Source of the DNA: Dietzia sp. B32
Lineage (GTDB): Bacteria > Actinomycetota > Actinomycetes > Mycobacteriales > Mycobacteriaceae
NCBI RefSeq assembly: GCF_024732245.1
Contig: NZ_CP093845.1
Span: forward strand, 2,418,001-2,482,000
DNA length: 64,000 bases
Reading direction: 5' to 3'
The notes under the pieces were generated by a model, which searched no databases, had not been told where the DNA came from, and was given only the letters and a program-made list of their open reading frames with translations. The translations under genes and the position numbers were made by a program. Shown here piece after piece: positions 16,318 through 24,192 of the stretch. The first letter of the stretch is position 1. Each line of letters starts with the position of its first letter.

Positions 16318-17094
16318 ATGACAAGTGTGCAAGAGGCGCCGAGCGCTGTCGGTGATGCTCCCACCGCTGTACTGGATCGGCTCGCCCTGGTACTCGACGC
16401 GTTCGACGGGAGCGGGGCCCTGAGCCTCGCCGAGGTTGTCGAACGGACCGGGCTGCCACGGTCCTCGGCCCACCGTATGCTCGACCGGCTCGTCCAGCTC
16501 AGCTGGCTACGACGCCGCGGGCGGAAATACAGTCTCGGCCTCCGGCTCGTGGAGCTCGGGTCGTTGGCGGTCCGCCAGGATGACGTCTACGAGGCCGCAC
16601 TGGAGCCGTTGCGCCAGCTCTATCGTGCCACGGGGATGGTGGTCCACCTCGCGGTGCTCGACGGCGACGACGTGGTCTTACTGGAGAAGTTGGGCGGCAG
16701 GCTCTCGTCGCTCGTGCCGACCAGGGTCGGCGGCCGGCTGCCTGCGGCGCGGACGGCGCTGGGGAACGCCATTCTGGCCTTCTCCGGCCGCAACGCGCCG
16801 GGCGATGAGCAGATCCGGACGCGTCGGTTCGCGATCGAGCGGAACGCGGTGGCGCCCGGGTTCGGCTGTATCGCCGTGCCCATCGGTCCGGTCGTCGATG
16901 CGGCCTCGGCGATCTCCGTCTGCGGACCGACGCGGGATCTGTTCGCCGACTCCCGAATGGTCACGCCGGTTCAGTTGGCCGCAGGTGCGATCTGGCGGAA
17001 TCTGGCGGCGGGGTCCGCAGTCACACCCGTCATGCAACGTCGTAACCTGCTGAGCTCGCTGCCCACCGCGGCCAGCGTCCGGGCGGAATTCTGA
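16318..17094 (+). CDS. IclR-family transcriptional regulator 1
   Basis: 258 aa from the ATG at 16318, with GGAGGG upstream. The N-terminal winged HTH (about 18-80) has LSLAEVVERTGLPRSSAHRMLDRL, and the effector-binding GAF-like IclR domain follows (HLAVLDGDDVVLLEKL, VPTRVGGRLPAARTALG). It lacks the usual long C-terminal stretch after CIAVPI and is slightly divergent there. The 3' end faces the PadR gene with 14 bp between. It may read a pathway intermediate. Its own AT-rich palindrome differs from the island palindrome, so it is the less likely binder of that site. Confidence 0.9.
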   Translation: MTSVQEAPSAVGDAPTAVLDRLALVLDAFDGSGALSLAEVVERTGLPRSSAHRMLDRLVQLSWLRRRGRKYSLGLRLVELGSLAVRQDDVYEAALEPLRQLYRATGMVVHLAVLDGDDVVLLEKLGGRLSSLVPTRVGGRLPAARTALGNAILAFSGRNAPGDEQIRTRRFAIERNAVAPGFGCIAVPIGPVVDAASAISVCGPTRDLFADSRMVTPVQLAAGAIWRNLAAGSAVTPVMQRRNLLSSLPTAASVRAEF

Positions 17095-17108
17095 CGCCAG
17101 CGACCCGG

Positions 17109-17774
17109 TTACCGGGGATCCACCCCGTCGGTACCCTCTGAGCGCCATGCACCCGGGTGACGGGGGATCGGTATGCCGTTCGCGTCACATGAGGCCGCGG
17201 TGCGGAACTTCTCCGCGGCTTCGTCGATATCGTCCAGCAGCTGTAGTGATAGTTCGATCTCGGCTTCGTAGTATCGCTGCGACCACCGCAGACTCATTTC
17301 GGAGAACGCCCAGGCCGGCTCGGACTCCGAGTGCTCGGCGTGGCCACGGGCTCGCAGCGCCATCGTCCGCAGGTTCTCGATGTGCGCGGAGACGATCTGC
17401 TTCAGCTGTTCGGGGTCGTGTAGATGGCCCATCCACAGCCGCAACATGACGCTGTGTTTGAGGATGGGGGTCTCCACGCGCGTGTCGAGAGACCAACTCC
17501 GCAGGGCCGCGACCCCCGTCTCGGTGATGCTGTAGACTTGCCTGCCGCGCACGCCCGCTTCACTGACCCGGCGAGACCGGACGAGAGACAGCTTCTCCAG
17601 CTTCTTGAGTTCTGTGTAGACCTGACTGACCGACGGGCTCCAGTAGAAGAACCCGATGCTCCAGTCGGCCCACTTCTTCAAGTCGTTCCCTGTGAGCTCC
17701 TCGCCGAACGCGAGCATCCCGAGGACCGCCCAACTGGTCGCCGCCAGGTCGGGGTGGCGATCAACGGAGGACAC
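17109..17774 (-). CDS. PadR-like winged-helix regulator
   Basis: 221 aa from a GTG at 17774. The frame stays open 81 codons further upstream, but that part is compositionally odd. A minus-strand TAACAT lies 8 nt before this GTG with no Shine-Dalgarno, which suggests leaderless translation. The N-terminal wHTH has WAVLGMLAFGEELTGNDLKKW and SQVYTELKKLEKLSLV with a wing VRGRQVYSITETG; the C-terminal half is helical, as in PadR (Vir-type) dimerisation regions. It is divergent from the KstD-like gene and probably controls it or itself. Confidence 0.8.
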   Translation of the reverse strand: MSSVDRHPDLAATSWAVLGMLAFGEELTGNDLKKWADWSIGFFYWSPSVSQVYTELKKLEKLSLVRSRRVSEAGVRGRQVYSITETGVAALRSWSLDTRVETPILKHSVMLRLWMGHLHDPEQLKQIVSAHIENLRTMALRARGHAEHSESEPAWAFSEMSLRWSQRYYEAEIELSLQLLDDIDEAAEKFRTAASCDANGIPIPRHPGAWRSEGTDGVDPR

Positions 17775-17782
17775 GGGCGTCA

Positions 17783-17788
17783 ATGTTA
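17783..17788 (-). promoter_or_regulatory. Probable -10 of the PadR gene
   Basis: Minus-strand TAACAT is 8 nt before the GTG at 17774 and supports that start as leaderless. Confidence 0.4.
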
Positions 17789-17827
17789 CAGCCGCTCGGC
17801 GCCGGCCAGGGTCTCTGCGGCGTATCC

Positions 17828-17843
17828 GTCCGCCCAGCGGGAC
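17828..17843. promoter_or_regulatory. Shared island palindrome, copy C (KstD-like / PadR promoter)
   Basis: On the minus strand it reads GTCCCGCTGGGCGGAC. This is identical to the first 14 bases of copy E (20604) and one base shorter overall. It sits 54 bp before the PadR start and 162 bp before the KstD-like gene. Confidence 0.55.
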
Positions 17844-18004
17844 AGGGCCGGGAGGGCCGGGTTCGCCGGCCGTATCGTCCTGGAATCCGTTCGCTATGAC
17901 GTAGGTCACTCGTGGTGGCGACCCGCCGCCGCAGATGGCCCCCTGAGCAGGACGGATGCCCGGGCCGCATGGCCGGGGCCACGACTCGGTGAGGAGAGAA
18001 GACG

Positions 18005-19555
18005 ATGGACGAGACATGGGATTCCGAGTACGACGTGGTGGTGGTGGGGTCGGGGGTCGCCGCGCTGTTTGGCGCGATCGCCGCGGCCTCGAGGGGCCTG
18101 CGTACCTGCCTCATCGAGAAGACCGACCGGTTCGGCGGTACGTCGGCGTACTCGGGTGGCTCGGTGTGGCTGCCGGGCAACAAGATCCTCGCCCGCGACG
18201 GCCTGGAGGACTCGGTCGAACAGGGCCTGACGTACTTCCGCAGCGTGGTCGGCGACCGCACCGACACCGCGCTGCAGGATGCGTACCTCACCACGGGGCC
18301 GCTGGTCGTTGACTTCCTGCAGGACGAACTGGGCATCCCGATGAGCTACCAGCCGTTCCCGGACTACTTCGCTGCCCCCGGACGTCAGGATGCTGGCCGG
18401 TCGATCTTCCCCGGTCCGATCAGCGGTGACGAGGTCGGGGTCAGGGCGCGGGACATCCGCCCTCCGGTGCCGGTCGACCAGTTCGGGGTGGAGGAGGACA
18501 CCACGTCCTTCGAGGGGGGTCGGGCCTGGGTGGCGCGCCTGGTGCTGGGACTCGACGGGATGGACAATGCCGAGCTGCACCTGAACGCGGCTGCGGAGCA
18601 GTTGGTGCAGGACGGTGAGGGGCGCGTAGTGGGCGTGCGGGCGAGGATCGGTGACGACGAGATGCTCCTCCGGGCCCGGCGTGGGGTCCTACTGGCTGCC
18701 GGTGGGTTCGAGCGGTCGGCGGCGCTGCGTGAGGAGTACCAGCAGATGCCGACCGCAGACTGGACGTCCTCCCACCCCGGCACGGGCGCGGGTGATGCCG
18801 TGCGGATGGTGGAGGAGGTCGGCGGTCATCTGGACCTGCTCGACCAGTCCTGGTGGTGTCCGGCCACCTTGTTCCCGAACGGGCACGCCGTCTTCACGCT
18901 GGGCTTCCGGTCCGGAATCATCGTCGACTCGACCGGCCGTCGGTTCGCTGACGAGCTGCTCCCTTATGACCAGATGGGGAGGCGGTTGCGGGAGCGGATG
19001 GCCGCGGGCGCGGGGGAGTCCTTCTGGTTCATCTTCGATGACGCAGAGGGGGGCGGCTACCCGGCGATCTGTGTCCCCGAGCCGGACGCGGAGGAGTTCC
19101 GCGAGGCCGGCCTGTGGCACTCGGCCTCCTCGGTCGAGGGACTCGCCGAGGCAACCGGCCTGGATGCCCGGGCGCTCTCAGAGACGGTGGAGAGGTTTAA
19201 CAGCCTCGCGGAATCCGGTCGCGACGAGGACTTCGGGCGGGGTGAGGATCCCTACGGTCGGTTCTTCCTGGGCGCAACCGAGGCTTCGCAATGTGTGCGG
19301 CCGCTGGACACCGGTTCTATGCACGCCGTGAGAATAGTGCTGGGCGACCTCGGAACAAAAGGAGGTGCGGTGATCGATCAGAACGGATCCGTGCGCCGGG
19401 CAGATGGCTCCGCGATCGCCGGCTTGTACGCAGCCGGCAATTCGACGGCATCCGTGTCAGGCGAGGTCTACCCGGGACCCGGCGTGCCGCTCGGCTCGGG
19501 GATGACGATCGCCTTCCGAGCCGCCGCCGATATGGCGGGCGCATCCCTGGCGTAG
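18005..19555 (+). CDS. FAD-dependent 3-ketosteroid dehydrogenase-like protein (KstD/succinate dehydrogenase flavoprotein family)
   Basis: 516 aa. FAD dinucleotide motif VVVVGSGVAA at 11-20, then EKTDRFGGTSAYSGGSVWLP; C-terminal GDLGTKGG, LYAAGNSTASVSG and YPGPGVPLGSGM. These last motifs are typical of delta-1-dehydrogenases and 4-ene-3-ketosteroid 5-alpha-dehydrogenases. Length fits KstD (about 510-565). The family introduces a ring-A double bond into 3-keto steroids. Shine-Dalgarno GAGGAGAGAAG precedes the ATG. It is a monocistronic unit between PadR and IclR genes, carries a copy of the island palindrome upstream, and fits with the KshA-like oxygenase that acts at the same stage. The precise ring system is inferred. 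Confidence 0.85.
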   Translation: MDETWDSEYDVVVVGSGVAALFGAIAAASRGLRTCLIEKTDRFGGTSAYSGGSVWLPGNKILARDGLEDSVEQGLTYFRSVVGDRTDTALQDAYLTTGPLVVDFLQDELGIPMSYQPFPDYFAAPGRQDAGRSIFPGPISGDEVGVRARDIRPPVPVDQFGVEEDTTSFEGGRAWVARLVLGLDGMDNAELHLNAAAEQLVQDGEGRVVGVRARIGDDEMLLRARRGVLLAAGGFERSAALREEYQQMPTADWTSSHPGTGAGDAVRMVEEVGGHLDLLDQSWWCPATLFPNGHAVFTLGFRSGIIVDSTGRRFADELLPYDQMGRRLRERMAAGAGESFWFIFDDAEGGGYPAICVPEPDAEEFREAGLWHSASSVEGLAEATGLDARALSETVERFNSLAESGRDEDFGRGEDPYGRFFLGATEASQCVRPLDTGSMHAVRIVLGDLGTKGGAVIDQNGSVRRADGSAIAGLYAAGNSTASVSGEVYPGPGVPLGSGMTIAFRAAADMAGASLA

Positions 19556-19568
19556 ACACGGACAGCTA

Positions 19569-19600
19569 AGCCCCGGGCTGCTGGCTGGCAGACCGGGGCT
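19569..19600. terminator. Hairpin between convergent genes
   Basis: AGCCCCGG (19569-19576) pairs with CCGGGGCT (19593-19600) across a 16-nt loop, between the KstD-like stop and the convergent IclR stop. No T-run; likely a bidirectional terminator. Confidence 0.5.
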
Positions 19601-19628
19601 CCGCCGTGTGACGGCGGCTCGCGCTGGA

Positions 19629-20492
19629 TCAGTGCTGAGAGAGGTCGGTGGCGACGCACCGGTCCCAGATCTCCCCGGCGACTATTCGTAGCGGTGCCAC
19701 GAGCTGGCGTGGGTCGAATGACCCGATGGGGGCGGTCACGGACAGCCCAGCGAGATTGCCGTAGGGGTGGTCGGCGGGGCCGATCGAGACACCGACGCAG
19801 GCGATACCGGGGAATGCTTCGCCGTGGTCGAAGGCTGAACCGCGGTTTCGGGCGTCCGCGAGTTCTTGTTGGTACGGAGTGAGTCGCTGGGACGGCGGCC
19901 CCTGCGGGGAGGGCCAACGGATCTCCGGGAGTCCGGCGGCATTCGCCATGATCATCTTCCCCACCGCAGTGAGGTGGGCGGGCACGCGTTGGCCGACGGC
20001 GGTCGGGGTCGGGCCGGACTTCCGGCCGTTGGTCTTGGCGAAGTAGATCGTGTCGCCGCGGTCGACCACGCCCAGTTGGATCGTGTACCCCGTCCGCTGG
20101 GCGAATGCGTTCATGGCTGGAACCGCCTGCCGGAGGAGCCGGTTCTGCCGGAGCGCCGAATAGCCCATCTCGTACGCGCTGACGCCCAGTTCGTAGGAAT
20201 GCTCGGTCGACCTCGCGAGCCAGCCCGCGGTGACGAGCTGATCCAGTAGGCGGTGCACCGAAGACCTGGGCAACCCTGTGGATGCCGTCACCTGGGCCAG
20301 GGTCATGGGGCCGGCGTCGCTGAAGGCCCGTAGGACGAGGGAGACGCGTTCGACCATGGACGAGGGGGCCGCGTCCTCCGCGTCCGTCCCCGCCGTCGGT
20401 GCGGTGCGCACGGCTCCACGGCGAACGCTGCTCTGAGGGGGCATCTCGGATGCCGGCCGCCTAGTGCTCCGAGGGGGGTTGATCGTGGTCAT
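19629..20492 (-). CDS. IclR-family transcriptional regulator 2 (candidate regulator of the island palindrome)
   Basis: 287 aa. An N-terminal tail of about 40 residues, wHTH at about 45-105 (MTLAQVTASTGLPRSSVHRLLDQL), then the IclR effector domain with YTIQLGVVDRGDTIYFAK, GQRVPAHLTAVGK and IACVGVSIGP. It is divergent from kshA, and two copies of the palindrome (20576 and 20604) lie in the shared 234-bp gap, 84 bp or more from its start. This arrangement is classic for an IclR protein controlling an adjacent catabolic operon and itself. It is my preferred binder of all six copies. Activator or repressor mode cannot be told from sequence. Confidence 0.9.
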   Translation of the reverse strand: MTTINPPRSTRRPASEMPPQSSVRRGAVRTAPTAGTDAEDAAPSSMVERVSLVLRAFSDAGPMTLAQVTASTGLPRSSVHRLLDQLVTAGWLARSTEHSYELGVSAYEMGYSALRQNRLLRQAVPAMNAFAQRTGYTIQLGVVDRGDTIYFAKTNGRKSGPTPTAVGQRVPAHLTAVGKMIMANAAGLPEIRWPSPQGPPSQRLTPYQQELADARNRGSAFDHGEAFPGIACVGVSIGPADHPYGNLAGLSVTAPIGSFDPRQLVAPLRIVAGEIWDRCVATDLSQH

Positions 20493-20575
20493 GCTTCCTC
20501 CGCCAGGTTTTTCTTACGTGTGATGTGTATCACGCTGACGGAGCGTCGCACCAATTGGGCCCAGCGGTGGTCGCC

Positions 20576-20592
20576 GTCCCGCTGAGCGGGAC
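20576..20592. promoter_or_regulatory. Shared island palindrome, copy D (best copy)
   Basis: GTCCCGCTGAGCGGGAC is a perfect inverted repeat with 7-bp arms around TGA. It lies 135 bp before kshA and 84 bp before the divergent IclR gene. A second copy begins 28 bp downstream, close to three helical turns, so cooperative binding on one DNA face is possible. Confidence 0.75.
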
Positions 20593-20603
20593 GCCTCTCC
20601 GCC

Positions 20604-20620
20604 GTCCCGCTGGGCGGGAG
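20604..20620. promoter_or_regulatory. Shared island palindrome, copy E
   Basis: GTCCCGCTGGGCGGGAG matches copy D at 15 of 17 positions and is spaced 28 bp from it. It lies 107 bp before kshA. Confidence 0.7.
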
Positions 20621-20726
20621 ACGTAGCTCACATCTTCGGCCGTCATTGCCAAGCTGAGCCCATCGCGACGGACTTCGTCGGAGCTCCGACCGACCAGGCA
20701 GCGGGGCTCATCGAACAGGAGGAACT

Positions 20727-21929
20727 GTGACTACAACGCAAGTACGGTCCGGTGGCCAGCGTGACGGGGAGGCAGACGAGGGCGTCCGCCTGATCGACGC
20801 CGGCACCCCGCCGGCGCGGTTCGCCCGCGGCTGGCACTGTCTCGGGTTGGTTCGTGACTTCGCAGACGGGAAGCCGCACCAGGTCTCCGCCTTCGGCACC
20901 GAACTCGTGGTGTTCGCGGGGGAGGGCGGCGAACTCAGCGTGCTCGACGCCTTCTGTCGGCACATGGGTGGCAACCTCGCCCGCGGCCAGGTCAAGGGAA
21001 ACGCCATCGCCTGCCCCTTCCACGACTGGCGGTGGCGCGGAGACGGCAAGTGCGTCGGAATCCCTTACGCCCGCCGCGTGCCGCCGGTCGCCAAGACCAA
21101 GGCGTGGAAGACGCTAGAGGTCAACGGCCAGCTGTTCGTCTGGAACGACCCGCAGGGGAGCACCCCGCCGCCCGAGCTCACGATTCCGGAGATCCCCACC
21201 TACGGCGATCCCGGGTGGACGGACTGGGTGTGGAACACCCTCGACGTGGAGGGTTCCCACTGCCGCGAGATCGTCGACAACGTCGTGGACATGGCGCACT
21301 TCTTCTACGTCCACTACGCGATGCCGACGTACTTCCGGAACGTCTTCGAGGGGCACACCGCCACGCAGGTCATGCGTTCGCGGCCTCGCCCCGATGCGGC
21401 AACAGTCGAGATGGGCGAGACCAACTACTCGGTGGAAAGCCGGTCTGACGCCACCTACTACGGCCCCTCCTACATGATCGACAAGCTCTGGATCGGCGTC
21501 GATCCGGACGGCGACCCCAACGTCTACCTCATCAACTGCCACTACCCGATCTCGCCGACCGCGTTCCGCCTCCAGTACGGCGTAATCGTCGCCAAGCCCG
21601 AGGGATACCCGGATGAAGCGGCCCAGGCGATGGCCGAGGGGGTCGCCCAGGGCGTGGCGATCGGCTTCGAGCAGGACGTCGAGGTCTGGAAGCACAAGTC
21701 CAGCATCGACAATCCGCTGCTGTCCGAGGAGGACGGTCCCGTCTACCAGCTTCGTCGCTGGTACGAGCAGTTCTACGTGGACGTCGAGGACGTCCAGCCC
21801 GAGATGGTCGATCGTTTCGAGTTCGAGATCGACACCGAACGGGCCCTGACCAACTGGCAGGCCGAGATCGACGCCAACCTCGCGGCCGGTCGCACCGCAT
21901 TCGACCCGGTCGAGGGATCCGCTCAGTAA
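20727..21929 (+). CDS. kshA: Rieske oxygenase, KshA-like (3-ketosteroid 9-alpha-hydroxylase oxygenase component)
   Basis: 400 aa. Rieske cluster ligands C77-x-H79 and C96-x2-H99 (FCRHMGG, CPFHDWRW). Mononuclear iron site D188-x2-H191-x4-H196 in DNVVDMAHFFYVHY. The segments RFARGWHCLG, GIPYARRVPP and the C-terminal QLRRWYEQFYVDVEDVQPEMV follow actinobacterial KshA closely. KshA 9-alpha-hydroxylates 3-keto steroids. With a delta-1 double bond this opens ring B to give a 9,10-seco phenol. It needs a ferredoxin reductase (KshB), which is not in this window. First gene of the long operon. The substrate could be steroid-like rather than cholesterol-derived. Confidence 0.9.
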   Translation: MTTTQVRSGGQRDGEADEGVRLIDAGTPPARFARGWHCLGLVRDFADGKPHQVSAFGTELVVFAGEGGELSVLDAFCRHMGGNLARGQVKGNAIACPFHDWRWRGDGKCVGIPYARRVPPVAKTKAWKTLEVNGQLFVWNDPQGSTPPPELTIPEIPTYGDPGWTDWVWNTLDVEGSHCREIVDNVVDMAHFFYVHYAMPTYFRNVFEGHTATQVMRSRPRPDAATVEMGETNYSVESRSDATYYGPSYMIDKLWIGVDPDGDPNVYLINCHYPISPTAFRLQYGVIVAKPEGYPDEAAQAMAEGVAQGVAIGFEQDVEVWKHKSSIDNPLLSEEDGPVYQLRRWYEQFYVDVEDVQPEMVDRFEFEIDTERALTNWQAEIDANLAAGRTAFDPVEGSAQ

Positions 21930-21973
21930 GCGCCCCCGCCCTTCCTCTCCCTTCAACCAGATCAGGACTATCC

Positions 21974-23158
21974 ATGCCCCACGAAGTGCTCGACCGTATC
22001 GTCGCGATGGCGGACACCATCGCCGCTGACGCCGACGCGTCCGACAACCAGACCAGGCTCACCGACGACATGGCCGCCGGCCTGCGTGGGTCGGGGATCA
22101 TCCGCATGCTGCAGCGCAAGAGTCACGGTGGCTACGAGGCGCATCCCCGTGAGTTCGCAGAAACCGTCATGGGGACCGCCAGCATCTACGGTTCGGCCGG
22201 CTGGATCGGCGGGATCGTCGGTGTGCACCCCTGGCAGCTCGCCTTCGCCGATCCCCGGGTGCAGGACGAGGTTCTCGGCGAGGACTGCAACACCTGGATG
22301 GCCTCGCCGTACATGCCCAGCGGCCTGGCCGTGCCCGTCGAGGGTGGCTACTGCATGACCGGTAGGTGGCACTTCTCGTCCGGCACCGATCATTGCGACT
22401 GGATCTTCCTCGGCGCGATGGTCGCGGACGTGCACGGTCAGATGGTGATGCCGCCGAGGGCTCTTCACGTGATCATGCCCCGCTCGGACTACCACATCAT
22501 CGAGGATTCTTGGGACGTCGTGGGACTGCGCGGCACCGGTAGCAAGGACATCGTCGTCGAGGACGCCTTCATCCCGGCCTACCGCACGATGGACGCGGGA
22601 GGGGTCATCGGCGGTACGACCGCCAAGGAATACGGCGTGACCGAGACCCTCTACAAGATGCCCTGGTCGACGATGTTCCCGCTGGGGATCACCGCAGCCA
22701 CCATCGGCATCGCCGAGGGAGTCCTCGCCCACGGCCTCGCGTTCCAGCGGGAGAGGGTCGGCGCGGCGGGGACGATGGTCAAAGACGATCCGTACGTGCT
22801 GCATTCCATCGGCGAGGCGGCTGCGGAGATCGACGCTGCGCGCCAGCAGTTGTTGAGCAACGTCGACCGGATCTACGACCTCGTCGATGCCGGCAAGGAG
22901 ATCGACTTCGCCCTGCGCGCCGAGTCCCGTCGCAACCAGGTCCGGTCGGCCTGGCGCGCGGTCCGCGCCGCGGACGAGATCTTCGACCACGCCGGCGGCA
23001 GTGCGCTGCGCATGGACAACCCGCTTCAGCGGTTCTGGCGAGACGCTCACTGCGGACTCCACCACGCGATCCACGTCACCAGCACCCCGTATCACGCGGC
23101 CGCACTGTCCTCGCTGGGTATCGACGTTCCGCCGGGCCCGCTCCACGTGATGATCTGA
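21974..23158 (+). CDS. hsaA: HsaA-like flavin-dependent phenol monooxygenase
   Basis: 394 aa. Acyl-CoA dehydrogenase fold of the two-component flavin monooxygenase class. GSAGWIGGIVGVHPWQLA, WHFSSGTDHCDW, VVGLRGTGSKDIVVEDAFIP and NPLQRFWRDAH match the pattern of HsaA. HsaA hydroxylates the 9,10-seco phenol to a catechol using FMNH2 from the reductase HsaB; no HsaB-type reductase is encoded in the window. It lies 44 bp after kshA and upstream of the ring-cleaving dioxygenase, the natural next step. Confidence 0.9.
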   Translation: MPHEVLDRIVAMADTIAADADASDNQTRLTDDMAAGLRGSGIIRMLQRKSHGGYEAHPREFAETVMGTASIYGSAGWIGGIVGVHPWQLAFADPRVQDEVLGEDCNTWMASPYMPSGLAVPVEGGYCMTGRWHFSSGTDHCDWIFLGAMVADVHGQMVMPPRALHVIMPRSDYHIIEDSWDVVGLRGTGSKDIVVEDAFIPAYRTMDAGGVIGGTTAKEYGVTETLYKMPWSTMFPLGITAATIGIAEGVLAHGLAFQRERVGAAGTMVKDDPYVLHSIGEAAAEIDAARQQLLSNVDRIYDLVDAGKEIDFALRAESRRNQVRSAWRAVRAADEIFDHAGGSALRMDNPLQRFWRDAHCGLHHAIHVTSTPYHAAALSSLGIDVPPGPLHVMI

Positions 23159-23226
23159 CCAGCCGCCGCCCCCAATCTCTGCGCCCCATCCCTCGCGACA
23201 CCCACTCGGACGACAAGGAACACGAC

Positions 23227-24192
23227 ATGAATGAGAACGCTGACCGGCGCGCCGGCTTCGGGAACACCGAGATCAGAGGGCTCGGGTACGTCCGGGTCAA
23301 GGCGACCGATATGGACCGGTGGCGTGAGCTCGGGTTCGACGTACTCGGTTTCGCCCCCGGCACCGGCGTTGAGGAGGACGCCCTCCACTTCCGGATGGAC
23401 GAGCGCCTCGCCCGCCTCACCGTCGAGCGCGCGGACGTCAACCGGGTCACCGCCATCGGGTGGGAGGTCCGCGACGCCGCCGCGCTGGCCCGGGTGGCCG
23501 CCACGCTCGACGAGGTGGGCCACGAGTACACCGCGATGCCCTTCGAGCTCTGCGAAGCACGCCGCGTCGAAGCCGCCCTCATGCTCAAGGACCCGGGTGG
23601 CACCCCGCTGGAGATATTCTTCGGCCCGGTCCTCGACCACAGCCCGGTGATCACGAAGTACGGCCAGCGCTTCGTCACCGGCGACCAGGGAATGGGCCAC
23701 GTCGTGATGCCCACGATGAACTTCGACGAGTCGTACGCGTTCTACACCGACGTCCTCGGCTTCCTGCCGCGCGGCGCGTTCCGGATGCCGGCCCCGCCGG
23801 AGGCCGGCCCGGTCCGGATCCGCTTCCTCGGCATCAACCAGCGGCACCACAGCCTGGCCATCATGCCGGCGCTGCAGGGGATGGACCCCGGACTCATCCA
23901 CGTGATGGTCGAGGTCGACTCCCTCGACGCCGTCGGCCGGGCCCTGGACTCGGTCGAGTCGCGCAAGTTCCCCGTCTCGTCGACTCTTGGCCGTCACACC
24001 AACGACAAGATGGTCTCCTTCTACGTCCAGGTGCCCGGCGGCTGGGACATCGAGTACGGCACCGACGGCCATCCGGTCGATGAGTCGTTCTACACCACCG
24101 AGGAGATCTCGGCCGACAGCTACTGGGGCCACGAGTGGGCGTGGGCCAAGGCGATGAAGGAAGAGATGGAGAAGCAGGGCGACGCCTCATGA
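23227..24192 (+). CDS. hsaC: HsaC-like extradiol (meta-cleavage) dioxygenase
   Basis: 321 aa. Two tandem vicinal-oxygen-chelate modules (about 15-140 and 150-300). Fe(II) ligands H158 (GMGHVVMPT), H225 (LIHVMVEV) and E276 (WDIEYGT) are intact. RHHSLAIMPA and SATLGRH-like LGRHTND flank the active site. The family includes HsaC and BphC and opens catechol rings between a hydroxylated and an adjacent carbon. It overlaps the following BVMO gene by ATGA. Confidence 0.92.
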   Translation: MNENADRRAGFGNTEIRGLGYVRVKATDMDRWRELGFDVLGFAPGTGVEEDALHFRMDERLARLTVERADVNRVTAIGWEVRDAAALARVAATLDEVGHEYTAMPFELCEARRVEAALMLKDPGGTPLEIFFGPVLDHSPVITKYGQRFVTGDQGMGHVVMPTMNFDESYAFYTDVLGFLPRGAFRMPAPPEAGPVRIRFLGINQRHHSLAIMPALQGMDPGLIHVMVEVDSLDAVGRALDSVESRKFPVSSTLGRHTNDKMVSFYVQVPGGWDIEYGTDGHPVDESFYTTEEISADSYWGHEWAWAKAMKEEMEKQGDAS

